From NCBI GenBank assembly GCA_011525915.1, contig WYBM01000028.1, positions 62,001 through 126,000 on the forward strand: DNA of 64,000 nucleotides, written 5' to 3'. The stretch's first letter is position 1. Every line of letters begins with the position of its first letter. Below, one piece after another: positions 52,067-60,409 of this stretch. Below the pieces are notes generated by a model. That model was not told the DNA's origin. It saw only the letters and a list, made by a program, of their open reading frames with translations, and made no database searches. Position numbers and translations under genes: made by a program. The DNA is from Ardenticatenaceae bacterium. GTDB lineage: Bacteria; Chloroflexota; Anaerolineae; Promineifilales; Promineifilaceae.

Positions 52067-53479
52067 ATGCTGCGCCGATACACGGTTAATCATGCCATAT
52101 TCTCTATGCTGATGGATTTAGGATTGACATCAGCTGCTTTGTTGTTGGCGAAAGCCTTACGGCCGTATCTTCCCCAAGCTTTTCCATTTCTTGTTCCTGT
52201 TTATAATATTGAAATCCCCCCCCTTTTATTCATAATAGTTCCCATTATCTGGGGTAGTGTTTTTCTTATCATGTCCGTGTATGATCCAAAACGGATTTAT
52301 AAGGCCGTAGATGAATTCCAGGTTGTGGTGATTGCTGTTGGTGTTTCTACGCTGATATTTGCTGGTATTCTTTACCTGGGTTTTCGTGACTTTTCACGTT
52401 GGTTACTGGTGACATTTGTGCTGATTGACCTCTTTTTATTACTGGTTTGGCGTAGTGTGGCGCGCATTGGTTTTAAAGCTGGCCGTCTGCCTGCGCCATC
52501 ACGCCAGGTGCTTATTGTAGGCGCGGGAAGGACGGGGCGACGGGTAGCCCAAATGATTGCTCACTATCGCTGGACCGGGCTCGATTTGACCGGCTACTTA
52601 GATGATGATCAGGATAAACGGGAGCAGGGTTTACCAGTGTTGGGCAGCCTGGCTGATGTACGTACTGTCGTCAGCCGCTATGAGATAGATGATGTGGTCG
52701 TGGCTTTGCCCCAACGTGCGTATGGGCAAGTTAATAAGCTAATTGTAGATTTACATGACTTACCGGTACAGGTGCGGGTGGTGCCTGACTACTTTAGCCT
52801 GGCACTTTACCGCGCGAACGTCGATGATTTTGGCGGTCTGCCAATGATTAGCTTGCGCGACCCCGCCTTAAACGATGTGCAGCGTTTTGTGAAACGCATG
52901 TTTGACTTGCTTATTGCCGGCCTGTCTGTGTTTTCATTATCCCCCGTCCTGGCGGCTGTGGCCTTGCTCATTAAGTTGGATTCGCCTGGTGGGCCAATCA
53001 TGTATAGGCAAGCCCGGGTAGGGGAAAACGGCCGTATCTTTTACATGTTCAAATTCCGCACCATGGTGCCAGAAGCAGACCAACTGCTGGCCCAGGTAAC
53101 AAAAATTAACGCTCAGGGGCAGCTGCTCTTTAAGCGCCCCAATGACCCACGTGTTACCCGTGTTGGCCGCTTCTTGCGCCGCACCAGCCTGGACGAACTC
53201 CCCCAACTCTTAAACGTGCTCAAAGGAGATATGAGCCTGGTAGGCCCGCGCCCGGAACTGCCCTGGCTGGTAGAGCGCTATGAGCCCTGGCAGCGCAAGC
53301 GTTTTGCCGTACCCCAAGGGATGACAGGCTGGTGGCAGGTCAACGGCCGTTCTGACAAACCCATGCACCTCCACACTGAAGATGACCTGTATTATGTGCA
53401 AAACTACTCCCTGTGGATGGATATTTACATCTTACTGAAAACGCCCTGGGTGGTCTTAAGAGGAAAAGGCGCGTATTGA
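52067..53479 (+). CDS. Undecaprenyl-phosphate sugar phosphotransferase (WbaP/WcaJ-type)
   Basis: 470 residues. Four N-terminal hydrophobic helices, a CoA-binding-like Rossmann domain ([20 protein letters not shown]), then one more TM and the catalytic bacterial sugar transferase domain: [78 protein letters not shown]. It transfers a hexose-1-phosphate to undecaprenyl phosphate, the first step of polysaccharide unit assembly. AAGGAAGGG precedes the ATG. It begins just after the transposase remnant. Confidence 0.95.
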   Translation: MLRRYTVNHAIFSMLMDLGLTSAALLLAKALRPYLPQAFPFLVPVYNIEIPPLLFIIVPIIWGSVFLIMSVYDPKRIYKAVDEFQVVVIAVGVSTLIFAGILYLGFRDFSRWLLVTFVLIDLFLLLVWRSVARIGFKAGRLPAPSRQVLIVGAGRTGRRVAQMIAHYRWTGLDLTGYLDDDQDKREQGLPVLGSLADVRTVVSRYEIDDVVVALPQRAYGQVNKLIVDLHDLPVQVRVVPDYFSLALYRANVDDFGGLPMISLRDPALNDVQRFVKRMFDLLIAGLSVFSLSPVLAAVALLIKLDSPGGPIMYRQARVGENGRIFYMFKFRTMVPEADQLLAQVTKINAQGQLLFKRPNDPRVTRVGRFLRRTSLDELPQLLNVLKGDMSLVGPRPELPWLVERYEPWQRKRFAVPQGMTGWWQVNGRSDKPMHLHTEDDLYYVQNYSLWMDIYILLKTPWVVLRGKGAY

Positions 53480-54810
53480 GACAGAGAGTCAGTCTATTGT
53501 TTGTGGGGCTGGAGGGTGGCCTGCTGGTGATGGTTGCTCCGTTTTTGCTGTTCCCTACGTTTGCCCTTGAACTAACGTGCTTCGCCCTCCTCTTAGTTTC
53601 TTTGCTTTGGCTGCTGCCGCTGTTAATTCGCGGGTGGAGTTGGCCATCACCATCCCCCTTTGATGTGTTGTTGGTTGCCTGGGCTGTTGTTCTTATGGTT
53701 AGCATTCTTGTCACGGCTGATCCTTTCCTGTCGTTGCCTAAAGCCACAGGCCTGGTTTTGGGGTTAGCCTGCTGGCGGTATATGAATCGCGCCATTCAAT
53801 CACCTCGGTTGTTGTGGGTTGCACTCATAGCATGGGGTGTGTTGGGGCTGGGTTTTGTCTTGATCGGGGCATTAAGTACAAACTGGCTAACAAAAGTGCC
53901 TGGACTCTCTTTGATTGTCATGCGCTTGCCACAGAGTCAGGTCTTCCTGCCTGAATCGCCAGATGCAGGCGTACACGCGAATCAACTGGCCGGAACGTTG
54001 CTGTTGTTTATCCCCTTTTTATTTTCAGTGTTGATTGCTCTTTATGGGTCACGGCCGTCCCAACGCCTATTTCTGGGGTGGGCATTGCTCACATTCGTCG
54101 CCGTTGTTTTGTTGCTTCTGACCCAATCCCGTACGGGGTGGGTTGCTTTTGCTGGCGCTTTGTTTGTCTTGTGTTTTCTCTGGTGGGCGGCCTTACCACC
54201 TGGCAACAGGCGGCGGCTGTTTGCGGCCTGTTCTGTGGCTATGGTGTCTATGGCCATTCTATTGATGGTACTTCTTGGGCCGGATCGCTTGCAACACGCC
54301 TGGCGTGCTCCCTCGCCAGAGTTTATGAGTGGCGAATTAAATACGATCAGTTTTCGCCAGGAGGTATGGCATTGGGCCATCGTAGCCGTGGAAGACTTTC
54401 CCTTCACCGGTACAGGCCTGGGTAGCTTCCGGGTTGTGGTACGCCGGCTGTATCCGCTAAATGTCGTGCCTACCTATGATATTGCCCATGCTCATAACGT
54501 CTTTTTACAGGTAGCCCTAGATGTAGGGCTGCCTGGCTTAATCATTTACCTAGCTATTGTCGGTTTGGCTTCTTTCTTAGGATTAAAGGCAGCGCAGCAA
54601 GATGAAATGTTACGCCCGTACGCCCTGGGCTTGTTGGGTGGACTGGCCGCGCTGCATATCTTTGGCTTGGCCGATACCCTGGCGTTAGGCTCAAAATCTC
54701 ACCTGCTTTTCTGGATCATGTTAGGTCTCATCACCGCCATGCATCGCTTGACGGCTGCTCATTGGCAAAAGGATATGCCTGTGTTATCTTTACCAGTAAC
54801 TGGCCCATAA
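53476..54810 (+). CDS. O-antigen ligase-like (WaaL family) membrane protein
   Basis: 444 residues from TTG 53476, overlapping the previous stop (TTGA) with AGGAAAAGG upstream. About 12 hydrophobic helices. The periplasmic loop has FTGTGLGSFRVVVRR and DIAHAHNVFLQVALDVGLPGLIIYL, with the conserved H-N of WaaL/O-antigen polymerase proteins, and LTQSRTGWVAFAGAL. It pairs with the initiating transferase gene, and is distinct from the ligase-like protein at 42.9 kb. One could be the polymerase (Wzy) and the other the ligase. Confidence 0.88.
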   Translation: MRQRVSLLFVGLEGGLLVMVAPFLLFPTFALELTCFALLLVSLLWLLPLLIRGWSWPSPSPFDVLLVAWAVVLMVSILVTADPFLSLPKATGLVLGLACWRYMNRAIQSPRLLWVALIAWGVLGLGFVLIGALSTNWLTKVPGLSLIVMRLPQSQVFLPESPDAGVHANQLAGTLLLFIPFLFSVLIALYGSRPSQRLFLGWALLTFVAVVLLLLTQSRTGWVAFAGALFVLCFLWWAALPPGNRRRLFAACSVAMVSMAILLMVLLGPDRLQHAWRAPSPEFMSGELNTISFRQEVWHWAIVAVEDFPFTGTGLGSFRVVVRRLYPLNVVPTYDIAHAHNVFLQVALDVGLPGLIIYLAIVGLASFLGLKAAQQDEMLRPYALGLLGGLAALHIFGLADTLALGSKSHLLFWIMLGLITAMHRLTAAHWQKDMPVLSLPVTGP

Positions 54811-54852
54811 CTTCCAGTTGGGTATATTAAAGAGAGAAGAATGGAGGCACCA

Positions 54853-55260
54853 ATGGGAATTTTATTTGCCACCGATGAATGGATTAAAGCCCTTAGGGAT
54901 GAACTCAATAACAGCCCCGGTTATAAAAACGCGGCCAAAAATTGGGAAGGCGATTTTTACTTCATCGTCACGACCGATGAGCAGGCCTCGGATGTTCACC
55001 TCTATATGGATTTGTGGCATGGTGAATGCCGCGATGCCTTTAAGGCTGATGATCCTACCGCCAAATCCCCAGAGTTTAAGCTGCGCGCACCTCTAAAAAC
55101 GTGGCGCGGCGTGATGGAAAAGAAAATTGACCCCATCAAGGGCATTGTGACCAAACAGCTAAAGCTGGATGGCCCCATGATGAAGGTCATGAAAGCCCCC
55201 AAGGCCGCTATCGAGCTGGTAGAAGCGTGTACCCGCCTGGATACGGATTGGCCCGCTTAA
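54853..55260 (+). CDS. SCP2 sterol-binding domain protein
   Basis: 135 residues from ATG 54853, with TGGAGG 5 nt upstream. SCP2 pattern: DFYFIVTTDEQASDVHLYMDLWHGECRDA, EFKLRAPLKTWRGVMEKKID, GIVTKQLKLDGPMMKVMKAPKAAIELVEACTRL. Lipid or acyl-chain binding is inferred. It precedes an alcohol dehydrogenase gene with a repeat-filled 81-bp gap. A second SCP2 gene is at 36.2 kb. Confidence 0.88.
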   Translation: MGILFATDEWIKALRDELNNSPGYKNAAKNWEGDFYFIVTTDEQASDVHLYMDLWHGECRDAFKADDPTAKSPEFKLRAPLKTWRGVMEKKIDPIKGIVTKQLKLDGPMMKVMKAPKAAIELVEACTRLDTDWPA

Positions 55261-55335
55261 CCAGTGATCAGTCTACAGTAGTCACTGTTCAGACTGAATA
55301 CTGATTACTGACTACTGAATACTGAATACTGACCG
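55260..55335. repeat. Intergenic ACTGA/TCAGT repeat block
   Basis: GTGATCAGTCTACAGTAGTC, then TTCAGACTGAATACTGATT, ACTGACTACTGAATACTGAA and so on fill the whole spacer. The unit is a 7-8-nt (TACTGA/TCAGTA) motif with drift. Same family as 15.4 and 60.3 kb. Confidence 0.88.
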
Positions 55336-55341
55336 CCAGAC

Positions 55342-56511
55342 ATGTGGTTCTTCAAATGCCCGGAGTTTTTCTTTGGTGATAATGCGCTAAGCCAATTGGC
55401 TGAGCTGCCTATCAAGCGCGCCTTTATTGTCACAGACGCCAACCTGCTGGCGTTGGGGTTTGTTGAGAAGGTGCAGACAGCGTTAGGCACGGCCGTGCCC
55501 CTAACCCATGTCTTTGCCGAAGTTGAACCTGATCCCTCCCTGGAAACTGTGCAGCGCGGCGCTCAGGCGATGCTGGCCTGGGAACCTGATTGGATCATTG
55601 GACTGGGCGGCGGCTCTTGTATGGATGCCGCTAAAGCAATGTGGGTGTTGTATGAACGTCCTGACCTCTCTCCCGAAGACATCAGCCCAATGCTGGATAT
55701 GGGCTTGCGCCAGAAAGCACGGCTTATCTGCATTCCCACCACCGCCGGCACCGGGTCAGAGTCTAACTACGGCATTGTCCTGACAGATACGGCCGAACAC
55801 CGCAAGCTTACCCTGGCTTCGCGTGAGGCCACGCCGGATATTGCCATTGTAGACCCGGCCCTGACAGCCAACCTGCCCGCCCAGATCACGGCCGATACAG
55901 GTATTGATGTTCTCACCCACGCCATTGAAGCCTATAGCTGTACCTGGGCCAATGACTATACCGATGGCCTATGCCTGCAAGCCGCCCGTATGGTGTTTAA
56001 TTACCTGCCGCGTGCTGTCAAACATGGGGCGGCTGACCCCGAAGCCCGCGAAAAAATGGCCAATGCCGCGGCTATTGCCGGTATGACCCTGGGTAACAGC
56101 GAAGTAGCGTTGGCCCATGCCATGGGCCATGCCGCCGGCGCTATTTTTCGGCAGATTCCCCACGGCCGTATCACCGCTGTTTTCCTGCCGGCCACCATTG
56201 AATTTGTGGCTAATGGTGATGACAGTCGCTTTGCGGATCTGGCCATGGCTCTGGGATTACCCAATGGCAATGAGCGGCAGGCAGCCTCTAATCTGGCCAC
56301 GGCCGTGCGTGGCCTGATGCGCGAAATTGGCCAACCAACCAGCTTGCAAGAAGCCGGTATCCTCTTAGAAGACCTGGAAGCGGCTTTGCCTACACTGTGC
56401 GCCCATGTAGATATGGACGCCAACCTCCTCATGTCACGCCGTATCCCAGAAACCGCCGACATTGAACAACTCTTCCGTTACGCCTTTACCGGGCAGGAAG
56501 TCGATTTTTAA
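55342..56511 (+). CDS. Iron-containing alcohol dehydrogenase
   Basis: 389 residues, type III (Fe-dependent) alcohol dehydrogenase. FGDNALSQLAEL start, GLGGGSCMDAAKAMWV (NAD-binding), PTTAGTGSESNYGIVL, DPALTANLPAQITADTGIDVLTHAIEAY (metal ligands Asp and His), ALAHAMGHAAGAIFRQIPHG (two more His). All four metal ligands appear present. Substrate not readable. Neighbouring SCP2 gene could present an acyl or aldehyde substrate. The repeat block directly precedes the start, with no clear ribosome site. Confidence 0.94.
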   Translation: MWFFKCPEFFFGDNALSQLAELPIKRAFIVTDANLLALGFVEKVQTALGTAVPLTHVFAEVEPDPSLETVQRGAQAMLAWEPDWIIGLGGGSCMDAAKAMWVLYERPDLSPEDISPMLDMGLRQKARLICIPTTAGTGSESNYGIVLTDTAEHRKLTLASREATPDIAIVDPALTANLPAQITADTGIDVLTHAIEAYSCTWANDYTDGLCLQAARMVFNYLPRAVKHGAADPEAREKMANAAAIAGMTLGNSEVALAHAMGHAAGAIFRQIPHGRITAVFLPATIEFVANGDDSRFADLAMALGLPNGNERQAASNLATAVRGLMREIGQPTSLQEAGILLEDLEAALPTLCAHVDMDANLLMSRRIPETADIEQLFRYAFTGQEVDF

Positions 56512-56527
56512 CAGGTAGCTGTATCCC

Positions 56528-57370
56528 ATGTGTAGTAACAAACGTCCCAAGGTTGGCCTGGCTTTGAGTGGTGGTGTGGCCCGAGGCCCAGTTCATGTAG
56601 GCGTCCTGACGGTGCTGGAACGTGAAGGTATTCCCATTGACTATATCGCCGGCACCAGCGCCGGGTCTATTGTCGGTGGTGCTTACTGTGCCGGGCTGGA
56701 GATCCCCCAACTGCGGAAGCTGGCTGTTGATTCCGGTTGGCGCACGATGGCCGGGCTGGCACGATCCCGCCATGGTCTGGTTTCTTTCTATAAGATGGAG
56801 CAAATGCTGCTAGACCTGGTAGGTGACCTGGATATACGTGACCTGGCCATTCCGTTTACAGCCGTCGTGACAGACATGAACCGCGGCTGCCCCGTCTTTT
56901 TGCGGTATGGGCGGCTGGCGACGGCCGTACGAGCCAGTTGTTCTGTGCCTGGTGTGGTGACGCCTGTAGAGATAGATGGCCACCTCTACTGCGATGGTGG
57001 TGTCACCGACAACCTGCCCGTAGATGCTGTGCGGGCCATGGGTGCAGATTACGTCATTGGCGTAGACCTGTTTGTGCCCATCTACCGCCAGCGCCTGGGG
57101 ATTATGGGCGCGGCGGCAGCGGCTATCGAACTACTTATCCGTAACGCCGGCGGTGGCATGACCCAGGCTGACTGCCTTATTGAACCGGCGATTGCTGGCC
57201 ATAACTACTTTAATTTCTCGCGCCACAAAAGTGAACAATATATCGCTCTTGGCGAAGCAGCAGCCACAAGCATGGCTCCAGCCATTAAAGCGGCTATCGC
57301 CGGGATGGCTGCCCCGCACACAGTGGCCCCTCACGTTGTGTCCATCGCGGCCCCTCTGCCAGTTCTGTGA
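56528..57370 (+). CDS. Patatin-like phospholipase (RssA-like)
   Basis: 280 residues. LALSGGVARGPVHVGVLTVLE is the oxyanion-hole region, GTSAG (42-46) carries nucleophile Ser44, and YCDGGVTDNLPVDAVRAMGADYVIGVDL gives the catalytic Asp (DGG). Serine acyl hydrolase with Ser-Asp dyad. It follows the dehydrogenase by 16 nt and may be co-transcribed. The C-terminal 60 residues are less conserved. Confidence 0.93.
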   Translation: MCSNKRPKVGLALSGGVARGPVHVGVLTVLEREGIPIDYIAGTSAGSIVGGAYCAGLEIPQLRKLAVDSGWRTMAGLARSRHGLVSFYKMEQMLLDLVGDLDIRDLAIPFTAVVTDMNRGCPVFLRYGRLATAVRASCSVPGVVTPVEIDGHLYCDGGVTDNLPVDAVRAMGADYVIGVDLFVPIYRQRLGIMGAAAAAIELLIRNAGGGMTQADCLIEPAIAGHNYFNFSRHKSEQYIALGEAAATSMAPAIKAAIAGMAAPHTVAPHVVSIAAPLPVL

Positions 57371-57475
57371 TGCGTTTCTTCCGTTCCTTTGTTTGAGTCG
57401 TAATGCACTTTATGGCGGCTAACCCCTCTGGTAAAATTGATTTGGAAATGTTAAGGTGCTTATGTCAAAACTTAC

Positions 57476-57505
57476 TTGACGACCCAATGCAAAATTTTGT
57501 ATACT
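57476..57505 (+). promoter_or_regulatory. Strong sigma-70-type promoter for a non-coding RNA
   Basis: TTGACG (57476-57481) and TATACT (57500-57505) with 18-bp spacing. Just downstream, GTTAAC (57508-57513) is repeated at 57521-57526, possibly an operator over the start site. No ORF follows. Confidence 0.7.
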
Positions 57506-57511
57506 TAGTTA

Positions 57512-57776
57512 ACTTCAGAGGTTAACACTATACAAGTAATAACCAATGAGGCAGAGGAAGCTCCAAGAAATTGGAAGGCAGCCTAAAAAGCAGAAGTGAA
57601 TGTTATGTAAATGTTAATCACTTGAAAGGGGCATCCCTATAGAGAGATAAACAGTAACAATCACAGAAGCAACCCAATGCCAGAAATAGCAGCGGGAAGG
57701 TTAGCTGGAAGGTTACTAGGAGCTCCTCGTTTTTATGGGTGTTTGAAGCATGACCCCAGAGAGGTCATGCTTTTTT
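57512..57776 (+). ncRNA. Probable structured non-coding RNA, family unknown
   Basis: A gene-free stretch of about 265 nt runs from a strong promoter to a strong terminator. The 5' segment GAGGAAGCTCC (57554-57564) can pair with GGAGCTCCTC (57719-57728), ten base pairs with one bulged A, closing the molecule. Inside, AAGTGA (57594-57599) pairs with TCACTT (57618-57623), and GGCAT pairs with ATGCC. GGAAGG is repeated three times. T5 after 57728 could be an earlier end. It lacks the hallmarks of RNase P RNA, tmRNA and SRP RNA. A 6S-like RNA is conceivable. Convergent with hpt. Confidence 0.5.
57746..57776 (+). terminator. Intrinsic terminator of the ncRNA
   Basis: AAGCATGACC (57746-57755) and GGTCATGCTT (57763-57772) form a perfect 10-bp stem with a 7-nt loop, ending in T6 on the plus strand. 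There is no T-run on the other side, so it serves the plus-strand RNA rather than hpt. Confidence 0.85.
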
Positions 57777-58362
57777 ATTTTCCATCGTTGAGGTAAAACG
57801 CTTCGGCTTTTAACACCCCCACAAAGGGTAAGTTGCGGTAGCGTTCACGATAATCCAGGCCATAACCAACCACAAACCGATCAGGCAGGTCAAACCCTTT
57901 GTAGGCCAGCGGTACATCAATCAGGCGCCGATGTGATTTATCAAATAAGACACATACTTTTAAACTGGCCGGATTACGCACGCGCAAATTGCGTAAAAGG
58001 TAGTTTAACGTCAGGCCGGTATCTATCACGTGTTCTATAAACAAGACATGACGGCCGTCAATTGGTTCCCCCAGGTCTTTCTCCAACCGCACCAACCCCT
58101 GATTGCGTGTTTCTGCCGAGTAACTGGAAACGGCCATAAAATCCACTTCCATCGGAATGGTTATCATACGCAGCAGGTCTGCCATGAAGGGAAAACTACC
58201 TTTTAATACACCCACCAACAACGGGTTCAACCCGGCATAATCAACAGAAATGGCTTGTCCCAGTTCACGTACACGCTGATCTATTTCCTCTGCTGAGAAA
58301 AGGATATAGTTAACGTCGTCGTTTAATTCGCCATAAGCTTCAGGGGGATAATACCGGCTCAT
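57775..58362 (-). CDS. hpt: Hypoxanthine (guanine) phosphoribosyltransferase
   Basis: 195 residues. PPi loop GVLKGSFPF (51-59) and PRPP loop with DTGLTL (114-119) define the purine PRTase family, followed by KVCVLFDKSHRR and RFVVGYGLDYRERYRNLPFVGVL (hood). Salvages hypoxanthine/guanine with PRPP. Odd: the acidic pair before the PRPP loop, usually E-D, is E-H here (IEHVIDTG). The start overlaps the stop of the preceding gene by 4 bp, so they are coupled. Confidence 0.93.
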   Translation of the reverse strand: MSRYYPPEAYGELNDDVNYILFSAEEIDQRVRELGQAISVDYAGLNPLLVGVLKGSFPFMADLLRMITIPMEVDFMAVSSYSAETRNQGLVRLEKDLGEPIDGRHVLFIEHVIDTGLTLNYLLRNLRVRNPASLKVCVLFDKSHRRLIDVPLAYKGFDLPDRFVVGYGLDYRERYRNLPFVGVLKAEAFYLNDGK

Positions 58363-58748
58363 AACCCGTTCTTTTTGGCATCTGTTCCTAGCAGGTTTGC
58401 TGCCTGCTCATCGATGCCATATTTGAGCATCATGTTACGCAAATCACTGCGTTTGAACAGCTTGATATTAATGTGGGGGTATAAATCGCGCAGACGGCGA
58501 AGCTTGCGATTTTTATGCGTGATCAGCTTTGGGCGCATCGTGGTCAGTTCCACGTAAAGGTCTTGTTGCGGTAAGTAAAAATCAGGGGAGAAGGCTTCGG
58601 TGACGTTGTCATTCTCATCCCAGGCCAGGGCAAACGTGTGTGGTTCATATTCCCAATGAATACCATAATAATCCAAAATCCGGGCAAACTCCGCTTCAAT
58701 GGGGTGGACAAACGTCGGGGAATTCTGTTGTGTTTTCTGGTTAGTCAA
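58359..58748 (-). CDS. Small nuclease-like protein coupled to hpt
   Basis: 129 residues from TTG 58748, placed by GGAGGG 5 nt upstream. A longer in-frame ATG at 58826 would add 26 residues that are not protein-like. FSPDFYLPQQDLYVELT has the PD-(D/E)XK-like D...E-x-(T) spacing. THKNRKLRRLRDLYPHINIKLF resembles small restriction-fold domains. It overlaps hpt by 4 bp. The nuclease activity is inferred; the usual Lys of the motif is replaced by Thr, so it may be inactive or a binding domain. Confidence 0.72.
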   Translation of the reverse strand: MTNQKTQQNSPTFVHPIEAEFARILDYYGIHWEYEPHTFALAWDENDNVTEAFSPDFYLPQQDLYVELTTMRPKLITHKNRKLRRLRDLYPHINIKLFKRSDLRNMMLKYGIDEQAANLLGTDAKKNGL

Positions 58749-58926
58749 TGAAGCCCTCCATGGTGGGATCACTGCGGCAAAGGCCAATAACTTACCATAA
58801 TTATAATGAAGCGCAAGCGTGACCACAATATGATGGTTGTCATGGGGGTGAAGGGCTCACGTGGTGGCTTAAAGTTGTCAGTAGTGCTATTGACGGCTGG
58901 CCGGGTAATGGCTACCGTTAGCAGCC

Positions 58927-60180
58927 ATGCACAATGATCGCCCCCCTTTCTTTAATCTTTTACCGTGGCAGCGCACGCTGGCCATTATGTTTGGGGCCCA
59001 ACTGGTCACGGCCGTAGGCTTTTCTATCATCTTCCCCTTTTTGCCGTTGTATATTGCTGACCTAGGCAGCAGCACCTTTTTGGGTGTTGAGTTTTTGGCC
59101 GGGGCTGTCTTTTCTGCACAGGCGCTGACAATGGCCATCGCTTCGCCGGTCTGGGGTGCTGTGGCTGACAGGTACGGCCGTAAACTGATGGTGGAACGCG
59201 CTATGTTCGGCGGCGCCCTCATTTTGTTAGCGATGAGCTTTGTACAGACGGCCGAGCAGTTGGTGCTGCTGCGAGCGGTCCAGGGTCTGATTACCGGCAC
59301 AGTGTCGGCCGCCAATGCCCTGGTGGCGGCGACGGCCCCTCGTGAACGTACCGGTTTTGCCATGGGCCTGTTGCAAATGGGGCAGGTCAGCGGCCTGGCT
59401 ATTGGCCCCCTCATAGGGGGGCTGATGGCCGACGTCTTCGGCTATCGCTATGCGTTTGTGGTCACTGCGCTGCTTTTGTTGTTCTCTGGCCTACTTGTCT
59501 TTTGGGGGGTGGCCGAGGTGTTTGTGCCGCCGCCACAAACGGAGGCCGCCGGCATCCACTTCTGGCGGGAATGGCAGGGGGTCTGGCGCTCGCCGGGCAT
59601 CCCCGCCGTGTATGGTTTGCGCTTTGTGTCCAATCTGGGCCAGATGCTGCTCATTCCCTTTGCGCCCCTGTTTATTGCCACGCTGCTAACGGACAAAACG
59701 CACCTTAACACCATCACCGGTCTGACCATTGCCGTGACGGCGGCAGCGGGGACGGTCACGGCCGTTTACCTGGGGCGGTTAGGTGACCAAATTGGCCATC
59801 GGCGCGTCCTTATTGGCTCGGCGTTATTGGCCGGGTTACTCTATTTGCCCCAAAGTCAGGTGGCTACTCCCTGGCAGCTGCTTGTACTGCAGGCTCTGAC
59901 AGGCGCCGCGGCTGGTGGTGTGGTGCCTTCTATCAGCGCCTTGTTGGCCCGGTACACACGCACGGAACAATCAGGCAGTGTCTATGGGCTGGAAAACTCC
60001 ATCATTTCCGCTTCCAGGGCGGCGGCCCCCCTTATCGGCGCGATGGTAGCTATGGTTTTGGGGTTACGCGCCACCTTTCTGATGGCGGGTGTGGTTTACT
60101 TGTTGGTTGCCTGGTTCACGGCCGTGTACCTACCCCAAAACATAGCTGCTCTGGCTGAACAAGTGGAATTTGGTGATTAA
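58927..60180 (+). CDS. MFS drug-efflux-type transporter
   Basis: 417 residues with 12 hydrophobic segments. MFS motif A appears as GAVADRYGRKLM between TM2 and TM3, and motif C-like GQVSGLAIGPLIGGLMADVFGYRYAF in TM5, typical of the DHA1 (TetA/MdtG) group. LGRLGDQIGHRRVLIGS is the second-half motif A. Proton-linked efflux of an unknown small molecule. No ribosome site is clear before the ATG. Four ACGGCCGT copies lie in the gene. Confidence 0.9.
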   Translation: MHNDRPPFFNLLPWQRTLAIMFGAQLVTAVGFSIIFPFLPLYIADLGSSTFLGVEFLAGAVFSAQALTMAIASPVWGAVADRYGRKLMVERAMFGGALILLAMSFVQTAEQLVLLRAVQGLITGTVSAANALVAATAPRERTGFAMGLLQMGQVSGLAIGPLIGGLMADVFGYRYAFVVTALLLLFSGLLVFWGVAEVFVPPPQTEAAGIHFWREWQGVWRSPGIPAVYGLRFVSNLGQMLLIPFAPLFIATLLTDKTHLNTITGLTIAVTAAAGTVTAVYLGRLGDQIGHRRVLIGSALLAGLLYLPQSQVATPWQLLVLQALTGAAAGGVVPSISALLARYTRTEQSGSVYGLENSIISASRAAAPLIGAMVAMVLGLRATFLMAGVVYLLVAWFTAVYLPQNIAALAEQVEFGD

Positions 60181-60278
60181 CTTCCTCCTATATTCACTAG
60201 ATTTTTGCCGACTATAATGGCCCACCTGTTAAAATGTTTGCTGTCCGGCTAAAATTAGGGTGATTACCTTGTATTAGT

Positions 60279-60358
60279 TTTCAGTAAACAGTGTTCAGTA
60301 GGGTTTAATGCCCGTAACTGTCCACTGTCCACTGGTTACTGACTTCTGATTTACTGGC
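60279..60358. repeat. Intergenic ACTGA/TCAGT repeat block
   Basis: TATTAGTTTTCAGTAAACAG then TGTTCAGTA, and after a short interruption ACTGTCCACTGTCCACTGG, TTACTGACTTCTGATTTACTGG. Same family as 15.4 and 55.3 kb, filling the spacer before the kinase gene. Confidence 0.85.
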
Positions 60359-60409
60359 ACTCAATTGTGATGCCAAATGTCAAAGGCAGAACGTATCAAA
60401 TAAAACATC

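Noticed and set aside
52050..52112. C-terminal tail of the truncated transposase frame as a genuine fusion
   Set aside because: After about residue 140 the frame overlaps the sugar-transferase start and loses family likeness; it is a chance read-through.
57512..57776. The ORF-free transcript considered as RNase P RNA, tmRNA or SRP RNA
   Set aside because: It lacks the conserved GAGGAAAGTCC/ACAGAA core of RNase P RNA, the tRNA-like ends and tag ORF of tmRNA, and the GGAAGGAAGCAGC-type apical loop of SRP RNA.
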